Shown: piece after piece, positions 1-6,767 of the stretch
How positions within the stretch are numbered: the first letter of the stretch is position 1
Layout: every line of letters starts with the position of its first letter
Source of the DNA: Oscillibacter sp.
Lineage (GTDB): Bacteria > Bacillota > Clostridia > Oscillospirales > Oscillospiraceae
Reading direction: 5' to 3'
Assembly: GCA_003487665.1 (NCBI GenBank)
Contig: DNFA01000070.1
Span: forward strand, 6,194 to 16,428
Length of the DNA: 10,235 nucleotides
Translations under genes and position numbers: made by a program
Notes under the pieces: model-generated
Database searches by the model: none
The model's input: only the letters and a program-made list of their open reading frames with translations
What the model was told of the DNA's origin: nothing

Positions 1-16
1 TTTTTTGACAAGCTGA

Positions 17-56
17 CGCAAAAAGAGAGCGCCCGCAGGGGCGCTTTCTTTTTGCG
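17..56 (-). terminator. Long hairpin terminator after the sensor kinase gene
   Basis: Bases 17-34 pair with 39-56 around a 4-base loop, giving about 18 base pairs with a single G-T wobble. The GC-rich core (28-34 with 39-45) is flanked by an A-run on one side and a T-run on the other. Read on the minus strand, the core is followed by CTCTTTTTGCG, as in a Rho-independent terminator. It begins 2 bases after the phoR stop codon, so it closes the pst-pho operon. Because A- and T-runs flank both sides, it could also stop transcription arriving on the plus strand from outside the window. Confidence 0.85.
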
Positions 57-58
57 CT

Positions 59-1720
59 TTATTGGTTCAGGGGCAGCGTGACGGTGAAGGTGGTGCCCCT
101 CCCCTCCCGGCTGTCCAGCTCCACGGTGCCGTGGTGATAGGCCACGGCGTGCTTGACGATGGACAGGCCCAGTCCCGTGCCTCCGGAGGATTTGGAGTGG
201 CTCTTGTCCACCCGGTAGAACCGCTCGAACACGCGGCTCTGGTGCTCCGCCGGGATGCCGATGCCGGTATCCGACACGGTGACACAGGCATTGTCGCCCT
301 TGCGGGACACATGGATGGCGACGCTGCCGCCGTCCACGTTGTACTTGATGGCATTGTCGCACAGGTTGGCGAATACCTCGCTGAGCAGGCGGCGGACGCC
401 GGGTACCGTGACCTCCTCGCCGGTGACGGAGACGGTCACATGGCGCTTTTCCGCGGCGGCGGACAGGCCGGCCGCCGTGTCGCGGCACAGGGTCAGCAGC
501 TCCACCGGCTCCATGGGTAGCGCGCCGCCCTCGTCCAGCTCGGACAGGCGGATGATGTCGTTGATGAGCGTCACCAGCCGCTGGGCTTCGCTGCGGATGT
601 GCCCCACGAAGCGGGGCATATCCTCCGGCTGCACCATGCCGCTTTCCAACAGCTCGGCGCTGCCGATGATGCCCTGCAGTGGCGTTTTCAGCTCGTGGGA
701 GACGTTGGCGGTGAACTCCCGGCGGTTGCGCTGGGCGAAGGTCTGCTCCGTCACGTCGAAGGTCAGCAGCACCGCGCCCACCGTCTCGCCGTCGGCCTGA
801 ATGCGGGTCATGTCGAACTGGTACTCCCGGCCATCCTTCTCCATGCACGTCTCGGCGCGGCCGCTTTCCATGGCGTCCCGCAGGGCGCGGCTGACGGCGG
901 TGTCCCGCTCCACCGCCACAAGAGGCTGTCCCACACAGGCACTGTCGGTGCCCAGCACCGCCTGTGCCGCCGGGTTGATGCTCAGCACCGTGCCGCTGTT
1001 GTCCAGCAGCACAAGACCCTCGGTCATGCTGGCGGTGATCTGCTCGAACTCCTCCGAGCGGCGGCGCAGGGCACTCATCTGCTGGTCGATCTGCCGCCGC
1101 TGGTGCTCCAGACGGCGCAGCAGGGGCGACAGCTCCTCGTAGGCCTCGTTTTCCAGCGGGTGCTCCAGATCCAGGCGGTTCAGCGGCTCCACGATCCGCT
1201 TGGAGACGCGGCTGGCCAGCAGGCCGGACAGGATCAGCGCCGCGGCGATGACCAACAGGATGGGCTGGAGCATCCCCAGCAGCACGGCTCCCGCGGTGAC
1301 GCGGCTGGCGGACAGGCGCAGCACCGTGCCGTCCGGCAGACGCTGGGCGTAGTAGAGCATTTTGGTGAGCATGGTGTTGCTGTAACGGCTGGACTCACCG
1401 GCGCCGTTGGCCAGCGCCTGCCGCACCTCCTCGCGCTGGGCGTGGTTCTCCATGGTCGCGGCATCGGCGCGGGTGTCGTAGAGCACCACGCCATCGGCGC
1501 GGAGCCATGTGATACGGTAATTGTCGGAATCCAGCCGGGTGAGATAGGACATGCCGTCTCCCTCAGCCATGGCTGCCGCCGCGATGGACAGCTCGTCCTT
1601 CAGCTGCTGCTCCTGCAGCTTGCCGAAGTAGCTGTACAGCGCGCTCATGATGATGACCAGACTGGCTGCCAGCACCGCAAGCCCCACCGCCACGGTGGAG
1701 CGGAATATCTTTTTTGTCAT
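59..1720 (-). CDS. phoR: Phosphate-regulon sensor histidine kinase PhoR
   Basis: Membrane sensor kinase of 553 residues, the expected partner of the response regulator encoded just upstream. Hydrophobic segments at about 8-31 and 143-170 bracket an extracytoplasmic region of about 110 residues. A HAMP-like linker follows, then a PAS domain (about 225-330), the dimerisation/phosphoacceptor domain with SHELKTP (H342) and an HATPase domain. The HATPase shows an N box (NLCDNAIKYN, 452-461), G1 (DTGIGIP, 484-490), an F box (FERFYRVD, 498-505) and G2 (GGTGLGLSIV, 513-522). The ATG at 1720 is chosen because it has GGAGG 7 bases upstream and overlaps the regulator's stop as ATGA. An in-frame extension to 1852 would run over the regulator's DNA-binding domain and is rejected. 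The Pho role comes from operon context and domain order; the sensed signal is probably Pst/PhoU status. Confidence 0.93.
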   Translation of the reverse strand: MTKKIFRSTVAVGLAVLAASLVIIMSALYSYFGKLQEQQLKDELSIAAAAMAEGDGMSYLTRLDSDNYRITWLRADGVVLYDTRADAATMENHAQREEVRQALANGAGESSRYSNTMLTKMLYYAQRLPDGTVLRLSASRVTAGAVLLGMLQPILLVIAAALILSGLLASRVSKRIVEPLNRLDLEHPLENEAYEELSPLLRRLEHQRRQIDQQMSALRRRSEEFEQITASMTEGLVLLDNSGTVLSINPAAQAVLGTDSACVGQPLVAVERDTAVSRALRDAMESGRAETCMEKDGREYQFDMTRIQADGETVGAVLLTFDVTEQTFAQRNRREFTANVSHELKTPLQGIIGSAELLESGMVQPEDMPRFVGHIRSEAQRLVTLINDIIRLSELDEGGALPMEPVELLTLCRDTAAGLSAAAEKRHVTVSVTGEEVTVPGVRRLLSEVFANLCDNAIKYNVDGGSVAIHVSRKGDNACVTVSDTGIGIPAEHQSRVFERFYRVDKSHSKSSGGTGLGLSIVKHAVAYHHGTVELDSREGRGTTFTVTLPLNQ

Positions 1721-2391
1721 GTGTTGTCCTCCCAGCGGTAGCCCACACTGCGGATGGTCTGGATACGTGTGCCCGCGTCGCCCAGCTTCTGCCGCAGGGT
1801 GCGGATGTGCATATCCACCGTGCGGCTCTCGCCGCAGTAGTCGGTGCCCCACACCAGCTCCATCAGCTTGTCGCGGGTAAAGGCGCGGCCGGGATGGGTC
1901 ATGAACAGGCGCAGCAGCTCGTATTCCTTGTAGGTAAGATCCACCCGCTGTCCCGCCACGGACACGGTGTGCTCGGCGGTGTCCAGCGTCAGATCGCCGC
2001 AGCGCAGCGTGCCGGTGTCCTCCTGCGGCTGGCAGCGCCGCAGCACCGCCCGCACACGGGATACCAGTTCGATGACGCTGAAGGGCTTGGTCAGATAGTC
2101 GTCGGCGCCGCTGTCCAGCCCCTGCACCCGGTCGTACTCCGCGCCTCTGGCCGTGGCCATAATGACGGGTATGCGCCGCAGGGCGGGCGTGGCGCGCATG
2201 CGCCGCAGCAGCTCCGTGCCGTCGATGCCGGGCAGCATCACGTCCAGCACCACCAGCTCCGGCTTGCGGCTCTGCAGCGCCTGCCAGAAGCTGTCGCCGT
2301 CCGGGAAGCCCTCGGCCTCCAGCCCGGCGGCGCGCAGGGCGTACAGCTCAATGTCGCGGATGCTGGCGTCGTCCTCTACGCACCAGATCAT
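1717..2391 (-). CDS. phoB: OmpR-family response regulator, PhoB/PhoP type
   Basis: Cytoplasmic transcription factor of 224 residues. The receiver domain (about 1-118) has acidic D7/D8, phosphoacceptor D50 in VVLDVMLPG, T80 and K102 in TKPFS. The C-terminal winged-helix DNA-binding domain (about 126-222) contains the usual YKEYELLRLF and RTVDMHIRTLRQKLG stretches and ends in the typical SVGYRW. A strong AGGAGGA site lies about 7 bases before the ATG. The stop overlaps the kinase start as ATGA, so the two are probably translationally coupled. It is expected to be phosphorylated by the adjacent PhoR and to bind TTTACA direct repeats upstream of pstS. The name phoB is used by analogy; in Gram-positives the same protein is often called PhoP. 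It lies downstream of phoU in the operon, which implies autoregulation. Confidence 0.92.
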   Translation of the reverse strand: MIWCVEDDASIRDIELYALRAAGLEAEGFPDGDSFWQALQSRKPELVVLDVMLPGIDGTELLRRMRATPALRRIPVIMATARGAEYDRVQGLDSGADDYLTKPFSVIELVSRVRAVLRRCQPQEDTGTLRCGDLTLDTAEHTVSVAGQRVDLTYKEYELLRLFMTHPGRAFTRDKLMELVWGTDYCGESRTVDMHIRTLRQKLGDAGTRIQTIRSVGYRWEDNT

Positions 2392-2415
2392 ATCCGTTCC
2401 TCCTTTCGCACCCTC

Positions 2416-3066
2416 TCAGGTGATCTCTGTCTTATGCACGCCGGTGACGGAGAACTCCACCCACTCGGCAATGTTGGTGGCGTGATCGGCGATACGCTCG
2501 TAATACTTGGCGATCATCACCAGATCCAGCACGGACTCGCCGTCCTCCGTACCGGAGGAAATGCCGTCGATAAGGCGGCGCTTGATGCGCTCGAAGTCCT
2601 CATCCACCTCGTCGTCGGAGGCGATGACCCGCTCGGCCAGCGCCACATCCTGCCGCACATAGGCGTCCACGCTCTCGCTGACCATGCGGATGGCGGCGCG
2701 CGCCATGGCGCGGAGCGTGCCGTCCGCCGTCAGCAGCCGGTCGCCCCGGCTGAGGATGATCTCCGCGATGTCGTCGGCCTGATCGCCGATACGCTCCATG
2801 TCGGTGATCATTTTCAGTGCGGCGGAGATGCGCCGCAGGTCGCCCGCCACCGGCTGCTGATGCAGCAGCAGCCGCAGGCACAGGTTTTCGATGTCCCGCT
2901 CCTTGCGGTCGATGTCCCGATCCAGCGGCGCTACCCGCCGGGCGAGGGAGGCGTCTCCCTCCGTCAGCGCCTGGGAGGACAGGGCGATGACCTCCTCGCA
3001 CAGAGCGCCCATCTCGATCAGCTCCCGGTGGAGCTGCGCCAGCTGTTGGTCAAATTGACTGCGCAT
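2416..3066 (-). CDS. phoU: Phosphate signalling/transport accessory protein PhoU
   Basis: Helical cytoplasmic protein of 216 residues, the usual length for PhoU. It has the family's two-fold repeat, each half carrying an acidic metal-binding motif: MERIGDQADD (about 90-99) and YERIADHATN (about 189-198). PhoU proteins connect the Pst transporter to the PhoR kinase and repress Pho signalling when phosphate is plentiful; they also restrain phosphate uptake. The start overlaps the pstB stop as TAATG, and a GGGAGGT site lies about 8 bases upstream. A 24-base gap, which contains the regulator's ribosome binding site, separates it from the regulator gene. Its place between pstB and the two-component genes fits its role as the link between transporter and sensor. 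Confidence 0.95.
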   Translation of the reverse strand: MRSQFDQQLAQLHRELIEMGALCEEVIALSSQALTEGDASLARRVAPLDRDIDRKERDIENLCLRLLLHQQPVAGDLRRISAALKMITDMERIGDQADDIAEIILSRGDRLLTADGTLRAMARAAIRMVSESVDAYVRQDVALAERVIASDDEVDEDFERIKRRLIDGISSGTEDGESVLDLVMIAKYYERIADHATNIAEWVEFSVTGVHKTEIT

Positions 3067-3821
3067 TATCCAAACCTCCCTGTGATGTAGTCCTCGGTAC
3101 GTTTCTCGCGGGGCGTGGAGAACATCGTCTCCGTGTCGCCGTACTCCACCAGCTCGCCCAGGAGGAAAAAGGCGGTGTTATCGGAAATGCGCAGCGCCTG
3201 CTGCATGTTGTGCGTCACGATAACAATAGTGTACCTCTTTTTCAGTTCCGTTGCAAGCTCTTCTATTTTGGAGGTGGAGATAGGATCCAGCGCGGAGGTG
3301 GGCTCGTCCATCAGCAGCACGGACGGCTCCACCGCCAGCGCCCGGGCGATGCACAGGCGCTGCTGCTGACCGCCGGACAGCCCCAGCGCGTTTTTCTTCA
3401 GGCGATCCTTCACCTCGTCCCAGATGGCAGCGCCCCGCAGGGACTTTTCCACCAGCTCGTCCAGCTGGGCGCGGTTCCGGACGCCGTGGGTACGGGGGCC
3501 GTAGGCCACGTTGTCGTAGATGCTCATGGGGAAGGGGTTGGGCTTCTGGAACACCATGCCCACCTCGCGGCGCAGCTGGTTCACGTCCACCGACGGGGCG
3601 TAGATGTCCTCGCCCCGGTACAGCACCTGCCCCTCCACGCGAACACCGGGGATCAGGTCGTTCATGCGATCCAGCGTTTTCAGGAACGTGGATTTGCCGC
3701 AGCCGGAGGGTCCGATCAGGGCGGTGATGCTCTTCTCCGGCACGGAAAGGCTCACATGGTGCAGCGCCTGCGCAGCGCCGTACCACAGATTCAGGTCGTT
3801 CACGGTAAAAATATCGCTCAT
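3066..3821 (-). CDS. pstB: Phosphate ABC transporter ATP-binding protein PstB
   Basis: ATPase subunit of the high-affinity phosphate importer, 251 residues and full length. All nucleotide-binding motifs are present: Walker A GPSGCGKST (37-45), Q-loop Q92 in VFQKPNPFPMSIYDN (a PstB hallmark), signature LSGGQ (148-152), Walker B VLLMDE (168-173), D-loop SALD and switch histidine H204 in VTHN. The C-terminal FFLLGELVEYGDT is also typical of the family. The ATG at 3821 overlaps the pstA stop as ATGA, with a GGAGG site 5 bases upstream. It works at the inner face of the membrane with the PstC and PstA permeases. Nothing is missing or unusual. Confidence 0.97.
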   Translation of the reverse strand: MSDIFTVNDLNLWYGAAQALHHVSLSVPEKSITALIGPSGCGKSTFLKTLDRMNDLIPGVRVEGQVLYRGEDIYAPSVDVNQLRREVGMVFQKPNPFPMSIYDNVAYGPRTHGVRNRAQLDELVEKSLRGAAIWDEVKDRLKKNALGLSGGQQQRLCIARALAVEPSVLLMDEPTSALDPISTSKIEELATELKKRYTIVIVTHNMQQALRISDNTAFFLLGELVEYGDTETMFSTPREKRTEDYITGRFG

Positions 3822-4684
3822 AGTCTCCTCCGTTTCTTGAAATAGCGCCCGGTCAGGGTGGCCGCCAGATCGATCAACAGCGCCAGCACCATCAATATGG
3901 CGGCGATGGCGAAGGCCACCTCAAACTCGCCCTGCTCCTTGGCGTAGACGTACAGCGCCACCGACAGCGTCGCGCCGGAGCTTTCCAGCGTCTCCCGCAA
4001 ACCGCCGTACAGCGTGTGGGCAAAGCCGGCGGTGTACAGCAGCGCCGCTGTCTCGCCCAGTATGCGTCCTACTGCCAGGATGCAGCCGGTGATGACGCCG
4101 TCCACGCAGCCGGGCAGCACCACCGTGCGGATGGTGCGCCACTTCCCTGCGCCCAGTCCGAAGGCGCCCTCCCGGTAGCTCTGGGGCACGGTTTTCAGGC
4201 TCTCCTGCGTGGTGCGCATGATGGTGGGCAGGTTCATGATGACCAGCGTCATGGCGCCGGCGATCAGGGATTTCTTCATTCCCAGAAACTGGCAGAAGAA
4301 CATCTGCCCCACCAGACCGTAGATGATGGAGGGGATGCCGGACAGCGTCTCGGCGGCGTATTCGATGACAGCCACCAGCTTTTTGTTGGCGGCGTACTCT
4401 GTCAGATATACGGCGGCACACACGCCCAGCGGCAGCACCACCAGCAGGGTGGCCAGCACCATGCAGACGGTGCTGATGATATCCGGCAGGATGCCGATGG
4501 TGTCATCCAGATAGCTGGGCTTGGTGCTCAACAGCTGCCAGCTCAGGTGCGGCACGCCCTTGGCCAGCACGTACAGGATCAGGAAGGCCGCCAGCGCACA
4601 GGTCAGCGCGGCGCAGACCATCATCAGCGTGCGCATCATGGCGCCCCACGCCCGACGGCGGCGGGAAAATTTCATATCGTCCAT
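3818..4684 (-). CDS. pstA: Phosphate ABC transporter permease PstA
   Basis: Integral membrane permease of 288 residues. A basic N-terminus precedes about six hydrophobic segments (roughly 18-42, 68-95, 105-132, 138-158, 195-220 and 255-280). The ABC permease coupling loop, which docks on PstB, is visible as EGAFGLGAGKWRTIRTVVLP (172-191), followed by the conserved GRILGETAAL. The start MDDMK is preferred over the internal methionine because AGGAGA lies about 7 bases before the first ATG, just 1 base past the pstC stop. PstA and PstC form the transmembrane phosphate channel. The gene overlaps pstB by 4 bases. Confidence 0.95.
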   Translation of the reverse strand: MDDMKFSRRRRAWGAMMRTLMMVCAALTCALAAFLILYVLAKGVPHLSWQLLSTKPSYLDDTIGILPDIISTVCMVLATLLVVLPLGVCAAVYLTEYAANKKLVAVIEYAAETLSGIPSIIYGLVGQMFFCQFLGMKKSLIAGAMTLVIMNLPTIMRTTQESLKTVPQSYREGAFGLGAGKWRTIRTVVLPGCVDGVITGCILAVGRILGETAALLYTAGFAHTLYGGLRETLESSGATLSVALYVYAKEQGEFEVAFAIAAILMVLALLIDLAATLTGRYFKKRRRL

Positions 4685-4685
4685 G

Positions 4686-5555
4686 TTATTTCTCCTTACT
4701 GCGCTTGAGGAAGAAGTTCAGCGCGGCGTTGATGAGCATAATGAACAGGAACAGCACCAGCGCGATGGAAAACAGCGCCTGCCGCTGCAGCCCCGCCGCC
4801 GCGTAGCCCATCTCGCTGGCCACGGCGGTGGTCAGGAACCGCACGCTCTGGAACAGGGACGGCATGTTGGGCACGTTGCCGGAGACCATCATCACCGCCA
4901 TGGCCTCGCCGATGGCACGTCCCACGCCCAGCACCACCGCCGCGGCGATGCCGCTGCGGGCGGCGGGCACGGACACCCGGAACCACGTCTCCGTGGCGGT
5001 GGCACCCAGCGCAAGGGAGGCATCCTCATACTCACGGGGCACGGCCTCCAGCGCCGTCATGGATACGCTGATGATGGACGGCAGGATCATGACCGCCAGC
5101 ACAATGATGGCCGCCAGCAGACCGGAGCCGTCGGGTATATGGAATATCTTCCGGATAGACGGCACCAGCACCAGCATACCCACCAGACCATAGACCACCG
5201 AGGGAATGCCCGCCAGCAGATTCACGGCGGCACCCACCACCGCCTTCAGCCTGGGCGGTGCCATTTTCGCCAGAAACACGGCGGTCATGAAGCCCACCGG
5301 CACACCTAAGACGATGGCACCCGCCGTGCCGTAGACGCTGGTGAGGATAAAGGACAGGATGCCGAACTGCGGCTCTGCCGCGTTGGAGTCCCACACGGGG
5401 CCGAACAGGAATTTCACAAGGCCGATCTCCCGGATGGCCGGGATACCGGAGATGATCAGATACACGGTGATCAGAAGCACACAGCCCACCGTCACCAGTC
5501 CCATCAGCAGGAACCAGCCGTGGATGGCGTTCTCACAGAATCGTTTTGCTTTCAT
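4686..5555 (-). CDS. pstC: Phosphate ABC transporter permease PstC
   Basis: Integral membrane permease of 289 residues with about six hydrophobic segments, the first at roughly 13-37. Family marks are NLLAGIPSVVYGLVGM (112-127) and the coupling loop YEDASLALGATATE into WFRVSVPAA (176-199), followed by GVGRAIGEAMAV. The ATG at 5555 is chosen because AGAGG lies 5 bases upstream. A GTG two codons earlier, at 5561, is in frame but would sit on top of that ribosome binding site. It follows pstS after a 68-base spacer with a hairpin, so its expression may be lower than that of pstS. Confidence 0.94.
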   Translation of the reverse strand: MKAKRFCENAIHGWFLLMGLVTVGCVLLITVYLIISGIPAIREIGLVKFLFGPVWDSNAAEPQFGILSFILTSVYGTAGAIVLGVPVGFMTAVFLAKMAPPRLKAVVGAAVNLLAGIPSVVYGLVGMLVLVPSIRKIFHIPDGSGLLAAIIVLAVMILPSIISVSMTALEAVPREYEDASLALGATATETWFRVSVPAARSGIAAAVVLGVGRAIGEAMAVMMVSGNVPNMPSLFQSVRFLTTAVASEMGYAAAGLQRQALFSIALVLFLFIMLINAALNFFLKRSKEK

Positions 5556-5580
5556 GCGCACCTCTCACAATACCGGGCAA

Positions 5581-5605
5581 GGCGGCATCCCGCCGGGATG
5601 TCGCC
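5581..5605 (-). other. Hairpin in the pstS-pstC spacer
   Basis: The arms are GGCG-G-CATCCC and GGGATG-T-CGCC around a 3-base loop. There are ten Watson-Crick pairs with one interruption, which is G-T as plus-strand RNA and an A-C mismatch in the minus-strand operon transcript. No T-run follows on the minus strand (TTGCCCGG comes next), so it is unlikely to be a complete terminator. Such hairpins between a binding-protein gene and its permease genes are known to stabilise the upstream mRNA or cause partial stops, giving more binding protein than permease. That function is inferred here. Confidence 0.7.
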
Positions 5606-5623
5606 TGTGTCCGTACCTTACTT

Positions 5624-6472
<849 letters not shown>

Positions 6473-6525
6473 TTTTCATACCTCATTTCTTATCACTTAC
6501 TTTTTGCATTCACTCTCCGCTTCCC

Positions 6526-6558
6526 TCCGGCTCCCCCGCCGTCTGCGCGGGAGCCGGA
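6526..6558 (-). other. Strong hairpin in the pstS leader
   Basis: TCCGGCTCCC (6526-6535) pairs perfectly with GGGAGCCGGA (6549-6558). The 13-base loop can add three more pairs (CGC with GCG). It would lie in the 5' leader of the pstS transcript if the promoter at 6603-6608 is used, about 55 bases before the start codon. No T-run follows in the pstS direction, so it is not a standard terminator. It may stabilise the leader, act in a regulatory way, or be one copy of a dispersed repeat. On the plus strand it lies upstream of the nucleotidase promoter. Confidence 0.6.
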
Positions 6559-6602
6559 AGGTCTGGGAGGGGGAATTTGGATAGCTCCTGTGTACATTTG
6601 CT

Positions 6603-6608
6603 ATTGTA
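6603..6608 (-). promoter_or_regulatory. Candidate -10 element of the pstS promoter
   Basis: TACAAT on the minus strand, about 130 bases before the pstS start codon. The -35 position, 16-17 bases upstream, holds only a run of T residues (TTTTTA/TTTTTT at 6625-6631), a poor match. A good -10 with a weak -35 and TTTACA repeats extending from just upstream of the -10 to about -60 is the layout known for PhoP-activated promoters in Gram-positives. The exact start site is inferred. Confidence 0.55.
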
Positions 6609-6657
6609 AAAGGGGTATGTAAAGTAAAAAATCGCAGCTGTGTAAAGTTCCTGTAAA
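6605..6657. promoter_or_regulatory. Pho-box array (TTTACA direct repeats) between divergent genes
   Basis: On the minus strand TTTACA occurs at 6652-6657, 6641-6646, 6618-6623 and 6605-6610; the plus strand reads TGTAAA at the same places. The first two are separated by exactly 5 bases (11-base period). The second and third are about two helical turns apart (23 bases), and the third and fourth are 13 bases apart. This matches the known Gram-positive Pho box, TT(A/T/C)ACA repeats with 3-7 base spacers. The last copy overlaps the proposed pstS -10, so the upstream three are the likelier activator sites. A related TGTACA lies at 6591-6596. The array could serve both pstS and the divergent nucleotidase gene. 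Confidence 0.75.
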
Positions 6658-6679
6658 TAGCAGATCATCCAAATAGCAC

Positions 6680-6708
6680 TTGCCTTTCTCCCTCCGATAC
6701 GGTACAAT
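6680..6708 (+). promoter_or_regulatory. Sigma-A-type promoter of the nucleotidase gene
   Basis: TTGCCT (-35, 6680-6685) and TACAAT (-10, 6703-6708) are separated by 17 bases, close to the vegetative consensus. The predicted start, near 6715, gives a leader of about 53 bases to the ATG. The nearest TGTAAA repeats end 22 bases before the -35, close enough for activator contact. Because the core promoter is fairly good by itself, there may be basal expression without phosphate starvation. Confidence 0.65.
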
Positions 6709-6767
6709 ATGACCACAGCACGCGCACAAACGTGCGAAAAATAGGCTGTGAGGAAGGAATTTGGAGT

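Noticed and set aside
1721..1852. N-terminal extension of the sensor kinase to 597 residues
   Set aside because: The extra 44 residues are Arg/Gly/His/Pro-rich and lie over the regulator's DNA-binding domain. The start at 1720 has its own ribosome binding site and gives a normal membrane segment at the N-terminus.
599..3090. Long plus-strand open frames opposite the kinase, regulator and phoU
   Set aside because: They are His/Gln/Arg/Gly-rich mirror frames of GC-rich coding DNA, with no domains, while the minus strand carries complete conserved families.
5556..5561. GTG start for pstC two codons upstream of the chosen ATG
   Set aside because: The GTG overlaps the AGAGG ribosome binding site, which is correctly spaced only for the ATG at 5555.
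5581..5605. Full transcription terminator between pstS and pstC
   Set aside because: The hairpin has no T-run on the operon strand, and the downstream genes depend on readthrough.
6732..6767. Upstream ATG adding 12 residues to the nucleotidase
   Set aside because: The extension would put polar residues before the lipoprotein signal, and the AGGAAGGA site at 6751-6758 is spaced for the ATG at 6768.
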